Source of the DNA: Corallococcus sp. EGB
GTDB taxonomy: Bacteria > Myxococcota > Myxococcia > Myxococcales > Myxococcaceae
Direction: 5' to 3'
DNA length: 64,000 nt
Assembly: GCF_019968905.1 (NCBI RefSeq)
Contig: NZ_CP079946.1
Coordinates: forward strand, 2,294,001 to 2,358,000
Below are positions 1 through 10,062 of the stretch, piece after piece. The notes beneath the pieces were generated by a model, which made no database searches, had not been told where the DNA came from, and saw nothing but the letters and a program-made list of their open reading frames with translations. Numbering within the stretch: position 1 is the stretch's first letter; each line of letters opens with the position of its first letter. The position numbers were made by a program, and so were the translations under genes.

Positions 1-178
1 AGCCGCCGCCGCTCGTCCCGAGCGGCCAGGCCCAAGCGCTCTCGGGCTCGAGCACGCCGGGGATGCAGACGCGTACGCGCCCGAGCTGCTCCTCGTCGTC
101 GCGCTTGGTGACGTAGCCCACGTACATGCCGAGGAGCCGGCTGTCGTGCGTGTGGATGTCGTCGTCGAAGGTGCTCAT
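1..178 (-). CDS. Phage baseplate protein gpV-like (partial, cut by window edge)
   Basis: The 59 visible N-terminal residues begin [20 protein letters not shown] and continue with a conserved '[10 protein letters not shown]' strand and '[12 protein letters not shown]'. This is the start of the OB-fold found in gpV/VgrG-type baseplate spike-base proteins, which sit under the tail hub and carry the membrane-piercing tip. The ATG at 178 follows an AGGAGG-like site. It lies 11 nt after the gpD-like hub gene, the usual order in contractile-tail phages. The C-terminus and any spike repeat lie outside the window, so the exact subfamily is open. Confidence 0.7.
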   Translation of the reverse strand, partial: MSTFDDDIHTHDSRLLGMYVGYVTKRDDEEQLGRVRVCIPGVLEPESAWAWPLGTSGGG

Positions 179-189
179 CGTGGGCCTCC

Positions 190-1470
190 TCAGCGCATGA
201 CGCTCACGCCGGCCTCAGGGTCCTCAACGCTGATGACCTGGCCGTCGCGCCGGTACTCCACGACCGAACTTCCGGTCTCGGGGTCGATGCGCTCGAGCTC
301 GGTCAGCGCGCCGCCCGAGGCCGGGGTGGTTCGATTCGGTTCGCCCCCCTGCGCCTGCCCACGGGCGCCCGGGCCAGCACCGCGACGTGCGCCGGTGCCG
401 TCGCGCGTGAGCTTCAGGTCGACGACGTACCCGGACGACGAGATGACGTGCTTCGCCTCGGTGACGTAGTACTTGCCGGAGAGCAGGCTCGAGATACCGC
501 GCACCTCGACGACTTGCTTCGCGCGCAGGGTCGGGTCGCCCACGACCTGCAACGCGAGCTTCACCGTCTCGCGCTCCGCGCGGCGGTAGCGCGCGGCTGA
601 CTCGCGCTTGGCAGCGGCAGGCGTCGGCGCCGAGGTCGGATGCACGCTGGTCGTGGCGTTGCGTTCCTGGAGCGAGGTTGCGCCGGTCTCACGGTCGACG
701 ACCTCGAGGACGTCGCTCAGCGTCGCGCGCTCGACAGTGGCGCTCGACGCCCGCGACTCGATGGTCGTCTTCGCGAGCGGATCGCGCCCGCGCACCTCGA
801 CACGGCCGGTGCGCCGCGAGAGGTCGCTCTCGACGTTGACGGAGATGATGTCGCCGCGCCCCGGGTCCGAGAACCAGGTGAGCACATGCGTCGGCGCGCT
901 CGCCTGGTCGCGCGAGCGCCAGTGCAGCCCCGCGTCGTCGACGAAGTACTCGAACTCCTCGCGGGCGGCGAGGCGCCGGAGGAGGCGAGCGTCGGTCTCG
1001 GCGCTCTGGTTGATGGTGTCGAGCACCTGGCCCGAGTCCTCGACGTCGAGGAACTCGCCCTCGTAGCCGTACTCCGCGGCGACCTCCTTCACGACGTCGC
1101 TGCGCGACTTGTTCGCCCACGAGCGCGTCTTCGCCTCGCGGTTCATGAGCACGCTGGTGGCCTGGCCCTCGATGGTCAGCGTCTGGAAGCCCTTGAGCTT
1201 CTTCACGACCACCCGGCGCGGCGGCGCCATGTTGCCCGGGTATCCCCAGGACACCTCGAGCGTCGCGCCGCCCACCAGCTCTGCGCGCTCGAACAGCGCG
1301 AGGTCGAAGTTGTCGAGCTGGAGCGAGACCTGGTCGGCCTTCTTCTCGGCGTCCTCGTACGTGAAGCCGAGGATTCGCCCGGCGAGGTCGAGGGGCTCGC
1401 CGCTCGGCGCGCGCTCGTTCTCGAGCAGCGTGATGCGCACGCCGGGGCCGCTGCGGTCCACCACGGTCAC
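190..1470 (-). CDS. Phage late control gene D-like tail hub protein
   Basis: This 426-residue protein resembles the gpD/gp27 family, which forms the hub connecting tail tube to spike. Visible support is the N-terminal '[12 protein letters not shown]' and '[16 protein letters not shown]' segments, which are typical of the hub barrel, plus a central '[29 protein letters not shown]' type stretch shared by VgrG and gpD proteins. The C-terminal third is low in complexity. The start is a GTG whose last two bases overlap the stop of the LysM gene (GTGA), suggesting translational coupling. Confidence 0.85.
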   Translation of the reverse strand: MTVVDRSGPGVRITLLENERAPSGEPLDLAGRILGFTYEDAEKKADQVSLQLDNFDLALFERAELVGGATLEVSWGYPGNMAPPRRVVVKKLKGFQTLTIEGQATSVLMNREAKTRSWANKSRSDVVKEVAAEYGYEGEFLDVEDSGQVLDTINQSAETDARLLRRLAAREEFEYFVDDAGLHWRSRDQASAPTHVLTWFSDPGRGDIISVNVESDLSRRTGRVEVRGRDPLAKTTIESRASSATVERATLSDVLEVVDRETGATSLQERNATTSVHPTSAPTPAAAKRESAARYRRAERETVKLALQVVGDPTLRAKQVVEVRGISSLLSGKYYVTEAKHVISSSGYVVDLKLTRDGTGARRGAGPGARGQAQGGEPNRTTPASGGALTELERIDPETGSSVVEYRRDGQVISVEDPEAGVSVMR

Positions 1471-1805
1471 TCGAACCTCCGACGCTGCTCACTCAGGATG
1501 ACGTCGGTCAGCACGCGCAGGCTCGGCACGAAGAGGCGTCGGCCGGCCTCGAGCTCGAGCGTGGGGTCGATGATCGGGTCGGGCTGGAAATCGCCGAGCA
1601 CCCACCAGAAGCCGCATGCGCGCGGGAGCGGCGCGTAGTACCGGCCGGCGAGGCCTTCGAGGGTGTCGCCCTGCGCGACGACGTGGACCCGGGTGTCGGT
1701 GTGGTCCTTGAAGCGGTACGGCTCGCGCTCGGTGAGCAAGCGCCTCCCGAGCTCGTCGGGGACGCCGAGCGCGAAGGAGTGCCGGGAGCCGGTGCGCGGA
1801 GCCAT
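1467..1805 (-). CDS. LysM-domain tail protein (tail protein X-like)
   Basis: This 112-residue protein carries one LysM-like module at residues ~40-95: 'VHVVAQGDTLEGLAGRYY', then 'WWVLGDFQPDPIIDPTLELEAGRRLFVPS'. Such proteins (P2 gpX, Mu gp-like, CIS LysM adaptors) sit near the hub and may stabilise the tube-baseplate joint. The ATG at 1805 has no convincing Shine-Dalgarno site. A phage-type promoter element ends only 6 nt upstream, so the message could be leaderless. The stop overlaps the GTG of the hub gene by 4 nt. Confidence 0.75.
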   Translation of the reverse strand: MAPRTGSRHSFALGVPDELGRRLLTEREPYRFKDHTDTRVHVVAQGDTLEGLAGRYYAPLPRACGFWWVLGDFQPDPIIDPTLELEAGRRLFVPSLRVLTDVILSEQRRRFE

Positions 1806-1811
1806 GCTCCG

Positions 1812-1842
1812 GCAAAGCTCCTCGAGACGGTCCCTCGGGGAC
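1812..1842 (-). promoter_or_regulatory. Phage-type promoter copy A (GTCCCC-18-GCTTTGC)
   Basis: Read on the minus strand, the 42-nt gap between two tail genes contains GTCCCC, an 18-nt spacer and GCTTTGC. The same two boxes with 17-18 nt spacing recur in other gaps ahead of leftward phage genes. The downstream box ends 6 nt before the ATG at 1805. The boxes are seen directly; promoter function is inferred. Confidence 0.6.
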
Positions 1843-1847
1843 GTGGC

Positions 1848-2360
1848 CTACAGCTCGGCCTCGCGCAGCTGCTCGCTCGTGATGCGCGTGTCGAGGATCT
1901 CCTCGAACGTGACGTTCGCCGCGTAGACGAGCACCGTGCCGTCGACGGCGAGCTGCTTGTAGGTGAACTCGACGCTCGCCACGACGCACTCGACGGTCAC
2001 GACCTCCGGCCAGATGAAGAGCACGCGCGGCGGCGCGGTCGCGGCCACGTCCTCGGTGCCGTCGGGCGGCACGGTGAGCGCGCGGAGGAAGGATCGGAAC
2101 TCGAGGACGTTGACGTCGCCAGGTTGCTCGGCGGCGAAGAAGCGGTCGAGGTAGAACTCGACGCCAGAGAGCTGGCGGTTCGCGGTGCTCTGGAACTGCA
2201 GCACTTGGTGCGAGAGCCCGGGCACCGCGAGGCGGTTCCAGTTCACCTGCAGCTTCTCGGAGAGCTGCGTCGGATTGAACAGGCACTCGATGGACTCGCC
2301 GCTCGCGACGTTCACGAGGATGCACCGGGGCGGTCGAGCGAGGGCTCCGTCGAACGACAC
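1848..2360 (-). CDS. Contractile injection system tube-like tail protein
   Basis: This 170-residue protein matches the CIS-tube (Afp7-like N-terminal) family. The hallmark '[17 protein letters not shown]' lies near residue 30, followed by '[21 protein letters not shown]' and the C-terminal '[24 protein letters not shown]'. In many injection systems this domain is fused to a C-terminal LysM. Here the LysM is a separate downstream gene. The protein probably forms the adaptor between tube end and hub. It lies between the tape-measure and LysM genes, as expected. Confidence 0.75.
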   Translation of the reverse strand: MSFDGALARPPRCILVNVASGESIECLFNPTQLSEKLQVNWNRLAVPGLSHQVLQFQSTANRQLSGVEFYLDRFFAAEQPGDVNVLEFRSFLRALTVPPDGTEDVAATAPPRVLFIWPEVVTVECVVASVEFTYKQLAVDGTVLVYAANVTFEEILDTRITSEQLREAEL

Positions 2361-2370
2361 GTCGGCCTCC

Positions 2371-5052
2371 TCAGTACGCCGGGACCGGCGAGAACGAGCG
2401 GGTGGCCGTGTCGCGGTCCGCTCGATGGACCGCGGTGGCGAGCGTGGTGCCGTCCACCTGGAGGTTGACCGTGATGGGCGGTGACGCGGGCGGCGCGGCG
2501 GGCGTCATCGGGAACGACGCGGGCACTGCAGGCGTCATCGCGGCGACGGCGGGCATGGTCGAGGTGGCCGCGTTGAGGGCGGCGAGCGTCTGGCCCTGAG
2601 GCGCGAGCTGCACGCCTGCCGTGACCTCGTCGACGCCCTCGAGCAGCCCGCGCTCGATGTCCTGGCGTAGGCTGCGGATCGCGTCTGCCCCTCCGAGGTC
2701 GGCGCCGAAGATGCCCGCGATGGTGTCGATGACGCCAGCGATCGTCTCGACGAAGCCGAGCAGGAGCTGCGCCAGGAAGTTGATGGCGTTGAGGACCACC
2801 TTCTTGAAGCCGACCCATACCTGCGCCCAGTTGCCTGTCACGAGCCCGCCGAAGATGTCGATGACGCCGCCGATGAAGCCGACGACCGAACGGAAGGCCG
2901 CGATGATGACGGCAAGTCGGTTGACGACGAACTGGACCATCACGCCGATCGCACCCGCGATACCGGCGGCGACGTAGCCGATGACCGTCCCGAGGAACTC
3001 GGCGATCGAGCGGAGGGCGTCGAGCGCGCCGCCCGTCTGCCCGCTGGCGCTGGACGTGAACCCGAACATCGCGCCGAGCTTGCCGAGTTCCTGAAACACG
3101 AGCCCCACGGCATTGCGGACCGCGTCGAAGATGGGCGTCAGCGGCGCTATCGCCGAGCGGAATGCGTTGATGGCGCTCGAGACGACATCGATGACGAAGG
3201 TGAGCGCCCCGACGAAGACCTCGACGAGGACGCCGGCGATCTGCCCGAGGATGCGTCCGAACGCGGCGAAGTCGTCCGAGGGGATGGCGGCGGCCGCGTT
3301 GGCGCCCTCGCTGGACACGAGCCCGAGCGCCTCGCCAAGCCTGCGCAGCGCGCCGACGAAGGCCTCGAACACGGGCCGAGCGGCCTCGATCGCCGCGCTG
3401 AACCCCTCACCGATGCCCTGGAAGAAGCGCTGGATGCGGAAGGCGATCTGGTAGACGCGGATGAGGAACGTCTTGAGACCTGCGTTCTCCGCGCGGTTCA
3501 GCTCCTCCCGGACGGCGCCGGAGAAGCCTCCCTGCTCGAAGAGCTGCACGAGCCCTCGGAAGGCGAGCTTGATGCGCTCCCACACGCGCGCGGCGAAGTC
3601 GGCGATGCCGCCGATGTTGTTTCGGAAGGCGATGACGAAGCCGGCGACCACGGCCGTGAGCACGCCGAAGATGAGCACCGCCGGCAGGATGGTCGCGAGC
3701 AGCCCGCCGAGCGTGATGCCCGCCGCCTTGAGCCCGATGACGAGCAGCGCGACCCCAGCCTTGGCGGCGATGACCGCGCCGACCAGCGCCACGACGGCGC
3801 CTCCGCCCACCACGAAGGCCGCGAAAGCCCGCTTCACCGGTGCCGGGAGCTGCCGGAACGCGTTGAGGACGGCGTTCACGACGTCGACGACGATCGTCAC
3901 GATCGGCTTGAAGACCTGCGCGAATGGCTCGCCCGCGACGATGGCGAGGGTCTCGAGCGAGCCCGCGAGGAGTTGCTTCTGGCCCTCGAAGGTGTTGAGC
4001 ATCTGCTCGCGGAAGCGCGCTGCCGTGCCCCCGGCGTTCTGGAACTGGTCGCGGAGGTAGGCGATCGCCGCGGCGCCGCGCAGCGTCTCGCCGGTGTTCG
4101 TGCGCACGCCGTTGGTGACCTGCGTGAGGATGGCGTTCACGCCTCCGAGCGCCTCGCGGCCGAAGGTCGAGAGCAGGAACGCCGACCGCTGCGCCTCGCT
4201 CATGCGATCGAGCTGGGGGGCGAGGTCGCCGAGGATGTCGAGGAAGCTGCGGAAGCGGTTCTGCGAGTCCGTCACCGATACGCCCACGCCGCGCAGCGCC
4301 TGCTGCACCCGGGGATCGGCCATCCGCTCCATCGCGACCGCGACGGCGGTGGAGGCGCGCTCGACGCCGGGCACGACGTTCTTCACGAGACCCAGCGAGA
4401 TGAGCGTCTCGGAGAGCGACTGATGGAGCGCCTGCGCGCCGCGCGAGGCGGTGCCGAGGGCGAGCGGGAGCTCGCTCGCATCGAGCGCGAACACGTTGAC
4501 CGCCTGCAGCATCCGGTCGACCGAGATGGACGCCTCGTCGATGGACAGACCAAACGCCTTCATCGCCTGGGAGGCGAGCCCCGCAGCTTGCGACGGGGTG
4601 AGCTGGCCAAGCGAGCCCGCCGCGAGGTCGAGCACGGGGTTCAGGAGGCGGACCGACTCGGTGACGTTGAAGCCGGCGGCGGCCAGGTCCTGCAGCGCCT
4701 GCGTCGCCTGCGTCGGCGAGAACTGCGTGGCGAGGCCCGCTTCGATGGCGGCGTCGTGGAGCCGGGTCAGCTCCTCGGCCGTCGCGCCCGCGATGGCGCC
4801 TGCCGAGGCGACGGCCTGCTCGAAGCGGCCCGCCGCGTTGGCGAGCGAGAACGCGGCCCCCACGGTCGCGGCGCCGGCCGTGAAGACGGCGAGCCCCACG
4901 CCGAGCTGCTGGAACGCGCTCTGGATGTTCTCGGTGCCGAGCCCGACCCGGCGGTCGAGGCTCATGAAGTTGCGCTCGAGGTTGCCGATAGCGCCCGAGG
5001 CGAGGTCGCGCGCGGTGAAGACGAAGCCGAGGCCAAGGTTGTTGAGCGCCAT
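2371..5052 (-). CDS. Phage tail tape measure protein (TP901 family)
   Basis: This 893-residue protein sets tail length and threads the tube lumen before ejection. It begins '[20 protein letters not shown]' and has a TP901-like core around residues 80-330, including '[19 protein letters not shown]' and '[19 protein letters not shown]'. Strongly hydrophobic stretches follow between ~400 and 490 and again between ~700 and 780, in places that could cross a host membrane. The Ala/Gly/Val-rich composition is typical. It is encoded directly after the chaperone-like genes, the position conserved in tailed phages. Confidence 0.9.
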   Translation of the reverse strand: MALNNLGLGFVFTARDLASGAIGNLERNFMSLDRRVGLGTENIQSAFQQLGVGLAVFTAGAATVGAAFSLANAAGRFEQAVASAGAIAGATAEELTRLHDAAIEAGLATQFSPTQATQALQDLAAAGFNVTESVRLLNPVLDLAAGSLGQLTPSQAAGLASQAMKAFGLSIDEASISVDRMLQAVNVFALDASELPLALGTASRGAQALHQSLSETLISLGLVKNVVPGVERASTAVAVAMERMADPRVQQALRGVGVSVTDSQNRFRSFLDILGDLAPQLDRMSEAQRSAFLLSTFGREALGGVNAILTQVTNGVRTNTGETLRGAAAIAYLRDQFQNAGGTAARFREQMLNTFEGQKQLLAGSLETLAIVAGEPFAQVFKPIVTIVVDVVNAVLNAFRQLPAPVKRAFAAFVVGGGAVVALVGAVIAAKAGVALLVIGLKAAGITLGGLLATILPAVLIFGVLTAVVAGFVIAFRNNIGGIADFAARVWERIKLAFRGLVQLFEQGGFSGAVREELNRAENAGLKTFLIRVYQIAFRIQRFFQGIGEGFSAAIEAARPVFEAFVGALRRLGEALGLVSSEGANAAAAIPSDDFAAFGRILGQIAGVLVEVFVGALTFVIDVVSSAINAFRSAIAPLTPIFDAVRNAVGLVFQELGKLGAMFGFTSSASGQTGGALDALRSIAEFLGTVIGYVAAGIAGAIGVMVQFVVNRLAVIIAAFRSVVGFIGGVIDIFGGLVTGNWAQVWVGFKKVVLNAINFLAQLLLGFVETIAGVIDTIAGIFGADLGGADAIRSLRQDIERGLLEGVDEVTAGVQLAPQGQTLAALNAATSTMPAVAAMTPAVPASFPMTPAAPPASPPITVNLQVDGTTLATAVHRADRDTATRSFSPVPAY

Positions 5053-5055
5053 CGG

Positions 5056-5241
5056 TCACCTCCGCTTCGCGGCCTTCTCGAGCTCCTTTGCCTCCCGCGC
5101 GCGCTGCCTGCCGATGCGCTCGATGAGCCAGTCGCGGTCGGTCGTCGGCAGCTCGAGGGCGTCGTGCACCGTCACTGCGAGGCCCGAGCCTCCGTGCTGC
5201 TGCCAGCAGAGCTGGAAGAGTCCCTCGCGCCACGTCTCCAT
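5056..5241 (-). CDS. Small protein at tail-chaperone position (possible frameshift extension)
   Basis: From ATG 5241 this gives 61 residues, METWREGLFQLCWQQHGGSG onward, ending in a charged helix (RAREAKELEKAAKRR). The ATG is only 2 nt past the stop of the upstream gp26-like gene. The same frame stays open upstream to 5361, overlapping the end of that gene in the -1 frame. In many phages the gene pair just before the tape measure makes a -1 frameshift fusion that acts as a tail assembly chaperone. I see no canonical XXXYYYZ slippery heptamer in the overlap, so reinitiation at 5241 is the simpler reading. Confidence 0.5.
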   Translation of the reverse strand: METWREGLFQLCWQQHGGSGLAVTVHDALELPTTDRDWLIERIGRQRAREAKELEKAAKRR

Positions 5242-5243
5242 GT

Positions 5244-6020
5244 TCACGTCGGGGAAGAGCTGCTCCGGGCCTTCCGCCTCGCCGTCCTGTCCTTGCCCGG
5301 CAGGAAGAACCCCTTGTCGAAAGGGAGCTCCACCTCCTGCGTTTGGACGCACTCGGGGCACTCGATCTCGATGGTCGTGTCGACGCCGCAGTCGACGCGG
5401 TCGAACTCGTCGACGAGGAAGTCAGCGTCGCGCATCGTCAGCTCCTCGAGGAACTGGCGCTTGGCCCTCGGCTCGACGCCGTCGATCTCGAGCACGCGGT
5501 ACGCGAGCACCGCCGAGAGCAGCTTGTCGGGCGCCGAGCGCTGGAGCGCGGGCAGCTTCCGCTCGTCCTCGCCGGTGAGCAGCTTGAACGCGACCTTCTT
5601 GCCGGCGTCGGGCAGCGTAGTCTCGAAGCGGTTCCCGCCAACGAACGCGGCGCGGCTCTCCTCGGAGAGCTTCCGCACCGGCAGCTTCGTCAGGTCGATC
5701 TCCCACTCGATGCGCGCGCGGCAGTTGTCGTTGCGGCACGAGACGCCGAAGGCGTACTCGGGGCCGTAGGTCAGCGCGCGCACCATGAGCAGCGCGAAGA
5801 AGCGGTCGCCCTGGAGCACCTTGCCGAGATCGAGCTTGCCGCCCTCACCGAGCGCGTAGGGCCCGGCGTCGAGGGTCTCCTCCCAGCAGGCCGCGAGCAG
5901 CTCGTCGACCTGGCCGCCGCTCTTGGCCAGCTTGCGGTCGGCGAGGACGCGCTCCTCGCGCACCTTCATGCCGCGAACGCGGCCAGTGAGCCCCGAAGGG
6001 CACGTGATGACATCTGCCAT
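5244..6020 (-). CDS. T4 gp26-like baseplate/tail assembly protein
   Basis: This 258-residue protein starts at ATG 6020 after a clear GGAGG, rather than at an earlier ATG at 6041. It starts [20 protein letters not shown] and resembles the T4 gp26-like family of contractile phages, usually encoded just ahead of the tape measure. It has two Cys pairs (CRNDNCRA near residue 100 and 'IECPEC' near residue 225) that could bind zinc. Promoter copy B lies directly upstream, so this gene begins a tail transcription unit. The stop at 5244 is followed 2 nt later by the next start. Confidence 0.7.
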   Translation of the reverse strand: MADVITCPSGLTGRVRGMKVREERVLADRKLAKSGGQVDELLAACWEETLDAGPYALGEGGKLDLGKVLQGDRFFALLMVRALTYGPEYAFGVSCRNDNCRARIEWEIDLTKLPVRKLSEESRAAFVGGNRFETTLPDAGKKVAFKLLTGEDERKLPALQRSAPDKLLSAVLAYRVLEIDGVEPRAKRQFLEELTMRDADFLVDEFDRVDCGVDTTIEIECPECVQTQEVELPFDKGFFLPGKDRTARRKARSSSSPT

Positions 6021-6037
6021 GCGCTGCCTCCACGGGG

Positions 6038-6067
6038 GCAAAGCCGCCCGGGAAGCGCGCGGGGGAC
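6038..6067 (-). promoter_or_regulatory. Phage-type promoter copy B (GTCCCC-17-GCTTTGC)
   Basis: On the minus strand GTCCCC and GCTTTGC are separated by 17 nt in the divergent gap between the gp26-like gene and the plus-strand nuclease-like gene. A start point 6-7 nt after the second box would leave a short leader containing the GGAGG of the gp26-like gene. The elements are seen; their function is inferred. Confidence 0.6.
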
Positions 6068-6112
6068 AGCAACCCTCGCGGTGATGTGCGCCCGTGGCGT
6101 ATGGTGGTGAGG

Positions 6113-7018
6113 ATGGCCGCGATCGCGCGCAGGGGGCTGAGCCCCGAGTTCCTCGCGGACCTCCAAGGAGGTCTGCTTGCGCCGATCCGCGAGCGCGTCG
6201 TGCGGGACCAGAGCCTCTGCCTTGAGCTACGCGAGGACTACATCAACGTCTACTACCGGGGCGGGAACGTGATGCGCGTGTCCCGGGCCGACGGTGGCTA
6301 CTCGGCGTTCTTCGACACCAAGTACTTCCAAGGCTCGGTCCTCTCGATGCCCGAGCCTCGGTTGCGCGAAGCCTCGGACGTCGCGTCCTGGCTGGCCGCA
6401 CTGCCCACGCTGAAACAGGCGATGGACCTCACGCAGCCCGGCGAGGAGCGAGAGGTCCAGCAGCTCATCCTGCGTGACAACAACGTCGGAGGGGTCGCGC
6501 GCTCGACCGACTACTACGTTTGCGACATCGAGTACGCGAACCACCACGGGCGCTTCGATCTCGTCGCGGTCCGCTGGCCCTCCACTCCGGCCGCGCGGAA
6601 GAGGCAGGGCGGCCATCGCCTCGTGCTCGGCGAGGTGAAGTTCGGGGACGGAGCGCTCGAAGGGACCGCAGGACTTCACGCGCACATCAACGACGTGAAC
6701 GCCTACCTCGCCGCGCCCGGCAACCTCGCTGCGCTCAAGCAGGAGATGCTCCGCGTCTTCAACCAGAAGCGCGCGCTGCGCCTCATCGACTGCGAGAAGG
6801 ATCTCGTCGCGTTCAGCGAGGAGGCGCCGATGCTGCTCCTCGTCCTCGTCAACCACGACCCGGACAAGTCCCGGCTGCGAGAGCTTCTTCGTTCGTTGCC
6901 GCCCAGCCCGCATGCCGAGCTTCGGATCGCCACGGGCAGCTTGCTCGGGTACGGCCTCTACGAGCCCGCGATCCTCCCGGTCGACGAGGCGCTCGCGCGC
7001 TTCGAGGCCTGCTTCTGA
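6113..7018 (+). CDS. PD-(D/E)XK-like putative nuclease, first gene of cargo operon
   Basis: This 301-residue protein is encoded against the surrounding tail genes. Its middle contains an Asp in '[10 protein letters not shown]' (D149) followed by a strand with 'VLGEVKFG' (E174, K176), the spacing and hydrophobicity of a PD-(D/E)XK nuclease active site. An earlier '[20 protein letters not shown]' stretch around residue 38 looks like a conserved beta-rich domain whose family I cannot name. ATG 6113 has GGTGG 5 nt upstream; GTG 6086 and ATG 6101 are alternatives. It is coupled to the MBL gene by a TGATG overlap. A defence or anti-competitor role is inferred from context only. Confidence 0.65.
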   Translation: MAAIARRGLSPEFLADLQGGLLAPIRERVVRDQSLCLELREDYINVYYRGGNVMRVSRADGGYSAFFDTKYFQGSVLSMPEPRLREASDVASWLAALPTLKQAMDLTQPGEEREVQQLILRDNNVGGVARSTDYYVCDIEYANHHGRFDLVAVRWPSTPAARKRQGGHRLVLGEVKFGDGALEGTAGLHAHINDVNAYLAAPGNLAALKQEMLRVFNQKRALRLIDCEKDLVAFSEEAPMLLLVLVNHDPDKSRLRELLRSLPPSPHAELRIATGSLLGYGLYEPAILPVDEALARFEACF

Positions 7019-8286
7019 TGACCACAGGCCCCGTCCTCACGATCCACCGCGCCGCTGACGAGATCGGCGGCAACTGCATCGAGCTCGAGCACGACGGGCA
7101 CCGACTCCTCCTCGACGCGGGGAGCCCGCTGGCGGGCGATGGAGCGACCGATCCGTATGGCGCCATCCCGCGTACCCTCGACACGTCGAAGGGCATCGCG
7201 GGCCTGGTCATCTCCCACCCGCACCAGGACCACTGGGGTCTCCTCCGCTCGCTGCCGGCGTCGTGGTCGGTGTGGAGCGGCGCCGCGTCCGAGACGCTGA
7301 TTCGGATGACCGCGTCGCTCTCGGGCGCCGTCGTCGAGCAGCGGTTCCAGACCTACCGCCCGCACGAGCCGTTCAGCGTCGGCCCGTTCACGATCACGCC
7401 GTTCCTCACGGACCACTCGGCCTTCGACGCGCACATGCTGCTCGTGGACGTCGGTGGTAAGCGGGTCCTGTACTCAGGCGACTTCCGCCGCGTCGGGCGC
7501 AAGGCCGCCCTCGTCGATCGCCTCATGAAGAACCCGCCGCCCGGCGTCGACGTGCTCCTTCTCGAAGGGACCACGCTCGGTCGCTCGGAGGCGTTCCCAA
7601 TGGAAGCCGAGCTCGAGGAGGACTTCGTCGCGCTCTTCCAGCGCACGTCCGGGCGCGTGTTCATCACGTGGTCCGCGCAGAACATCGATCGCACCGTGAC
7701 GATCTACCGGGCCTGCAAGAAGGCCGGACGCACGCTGGTCCTCGATCTCTACACCGTCGACGTCATGGAGCGCTTGTCGGCGCTGCGCGACACGCTCCCT
7801 CGGCTCGGCTGGCCTCTCGTGCGCGCCGTCATCGCGTCGAGCATGAAGTGGATGTACGAGAGCCCCGAGCGCATGAACGCGCCCGCCTTCGTCGAGCGCG
7901 TCGCGACGTCGGGCCACGCGATGGGCGCCGCGAAGCTCAGCGAGATGCGCGACGCCGTGGTGATGCTGCGGTCCTCGCTGCTCCGCGACTTCACCAACAA
8001 GGGCGTAAAGCTCGGGCCCGAGGACGCCTGGGCGTTCTCGATGTGGTCGGGCTACCTGAAGACGCCTGAGTACCAGCAGGTGCGCGCGACCTTCGACGCG
8101 GCGGGCGCGACCCTCGCGCAGATCCACACGAGCGGTCACGCCTCGCGCGACGACCTCGAGGAGTTCGCCCGCCGCATCGCCCCGCGTCGCCTCGTGCCGA
8201 TCCACAGCTTCACGTGGGACGAGCACCTCGACGGCTTCGAGAACGTGCAGCGTCTCCGCGATGGCGAGCCGTTCCCGATCCCGTAG
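7018..8286 (+). CDS. MBL-fold metallohydrolase, RNase J/CPSF-like
   Basis: This 422-residue protein has the metallo-beta-lactamase motif HPHQDH (H67, H69, D71, H72), a leading 'RLLLDAGSPL' strand, a later 'VLYSGDFR' metal-ligand segment and C-terminal 'HTSGHAS' and 'RLVPIHSF' motifs of the RNase J/beta-CASP type. Such enzymes hydrolyse phosphodiesters in RNA or DNA, so a nuclease role is plausible. The start overlaps the previous stop by one base. It has no obvious role in virion assembly, which fits cargo. Its substrate cannot be read from sequence. Confidence 0.8.
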   Translation: MTTGPVLTIHRAADEIGGNCIELEHDGHRLLLDAGSPLAGDGATDPYGAIPRTLDTSKGIAGLVISHPHQDHWGLLRSLPASWSVWSGAASETLIRMTASLSGAVVEQRFQTYRPHEPFSVGPFTITPFLTDHSAFDAHMLLVDVGGKRVLYSGDFRRVGRKAALVDRLMKNPPPGVDVLLLEGTTLGRSEAFPMEAELEEDFVALFQRTSGRVFITWSAQNIDRTVTIYRACKKAGRTLVLDLYTVDVMERLSALRDTLPRLGWPLVRAVIASSMKWMYESPERMNAPAFVERVATSGHAMGAAKLSEMRDAVVMLRSSLLRDFTNKGVKLGPEDAWAFSMWSGYLKTPEYQQVRATFDAAGATLAQIHTSGHASRDDLEEFARRIAPRRLVPIHSFTWDEHLDGFENVQRLRDGEPFPIP

Positions 8287-8307
8287 GTTCATCTTGAGGA
8301 GCACGCC

Positions 8308-8943
8308 GTGACGTCAGCCTGGCCCCACTACAAGCAGTACCTGCGCAACTACGCGCAGACGTCCCGCAAGCTGAACGGGGTCCTCTACGATATGTGCGAG
8401 CGCATGCCGTCGCACACCGACGAGGGCGCGATCTGGGCGAAGGTCTGGATCATCGGTCGGTCCTACGCGAGTGGCATCGAGCGGCATGCCGCCGATGGCC
8501 TTGGCCCGATCGTCGCCGCGTTGCGAGGCTCAGCGAAATGGCTCGACCCTGGCCTCCGGCGACTTCGCAAGATGGCCCCGGTCCCGTCGCACGAGAGGCT
8601 CCCACAGATCGCCGTGCTTCACGGCAGGCTCGCAGAGGAGATCCGCAACCACACCCGCAACGGCAATCAGGTGCGCTCCTTCGTGTCGAAGTACATGCAC
8701 TTTCACGCACCCGTCGTCCCCATCTACGACAGCGTCGTGAACGTCCAACTCCGCGCTCGTGACTGGTATCCGTGGTCGCGCGCGCTGTCGAAGGCGCACC
8801 CGACGCCGCAGGGGGTGGACGAGGCGTACTGGCAACACTGCGTACGCATCGCGCTGGTCGCTGACGACTGGCAGCGCGAAGGGCTGGAGCCGACCGCCCG
8901 CGACATCGACACCTACGTGTACCAGTGGGCCTCCGAGTTGTGA
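8308..8943 (+). CDS. Unknown protein, third gene of cargo operon
   Basis: This 211-residue protein starts with GTG at 8308 behind TTGAGGAG with 6-7 nt spacing. I do not recognise the family. It looks largely helical and contains a conserved-looking '[20 protein letters not shown]' stretch near residue 125, with two His and an Asp that could be functional. It ends 10 nt before the convergent tail-tube gene, so the operon is packed tightly into the tail module. Co-orientation with the nuclease-like and MBL genes suggests a joint function. Confidence 0.75.
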   Translation: MTSAWPHYKQYLRNYAQTSRKLNGVLYDMCERMPSHTDEGAIWAKVWIIGRSYASGIERHAADGLGPIVAALRGSAKWLDPGLRRLRKMAPVPSHERLPQIAVLHGRLAEEIRNHTRNGNQVRSFVSKYMHFHAPVVPIYDSVVNVQLRARDWYPWSRALSKAHPTPQGVDEAYWQHCVRIALVADDWQREGLEPTARDIDTYVYQWASEL

Positions 8944-8953
8944 CTCCTCGCGC

Positions 8954-9411
<458 letters not shown>

Positions 9412-9415
<4 letters not shown>

Positions 9416-10062
9416 GCTGCACGCTCCTTCGGTTGGGGCCTCTGCGCGCGGCGACGATCGCGGTAGTCGAGGGCGACGCCCGACTTCCACCGGTGGCAGT
9501 TGGCGCAGAGGAGTTGCCCGTTGTCGGGCTCGCCGGTGCCGCCCTCGGCGACCGGAACGATGTGGTCGAACTGGAGCGCGTCGTTACAACGACACCATGC
9601 GCAGCGCCCGCCGTGCGCGTCGAAGATGATGCGCTTGGTCTCCAGGCTGAACGTCGCGGCCGCGCGAGGCTTCATCGTCGAGCGATCCTTCACGTAGCGT
9701 GGATGCTCAGGGCCAGCCGGGTTCTTCGGTGCCGGTTGGTGCCCTTGCAGGTACTGCGGGATGCCCGTCGCGTTGTGCCTCTTCAGGATGACGATCGGGC
9801 CGTCGCAGCCGCAGTGGCACCGGTGCCGCCCCTGCTGCTCCGCGACCCACGCGGCGACATTCTTGAAGTTCCAGTGCTCGACACGAGCATGGTGGCCATG
9901 CACGAAGCGCGGGACGCCCTTCGACCGGTGCCACGGCTGCGGGATGACGAATTTCCCGCAGCCGCAGTCACACGGCTTCGGCTTCTGTTGCGCGACCCAC
10001 GACGCGACGCTCTCCTGGCCGCGCCACAGCCCGTTCTTCGGAACACCGCGCGGCATGGTCAT
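9412..10062 (-). CDS. HNH endonuclease with tandem N-terminal Cys/His repeats
   Basis: This 216-residue protein has a C-terminal HNH nuclease: '[20 protein letters not shown]' followed by '[14 protein letters not shown]', giving the zinc Cys pairs and catalytic His. Two related N-terminal repeats precede it, 'CDCGCGKF...[10 protein letters not shown]' and 'CHCGCDGP...[10 protein letters not shown]', probably zinc-stabilised DNA readers. It is inserted between sheath and tube and overlaps both by 4 nt. The layout is typical of a free-standing homing endonuclease. Cos/packaging HNH nucleases normally sit beside terminase, so that role is less likely. Confidence 0.85.

Noticed and set aside
5244-5361. 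Classical slippery heptamer for a programmed frameshift
   Set aside because: No XXXYYYZ sequence is visible in the overlap. GGGGTTC is the nearest and does not fit the pairing rule.
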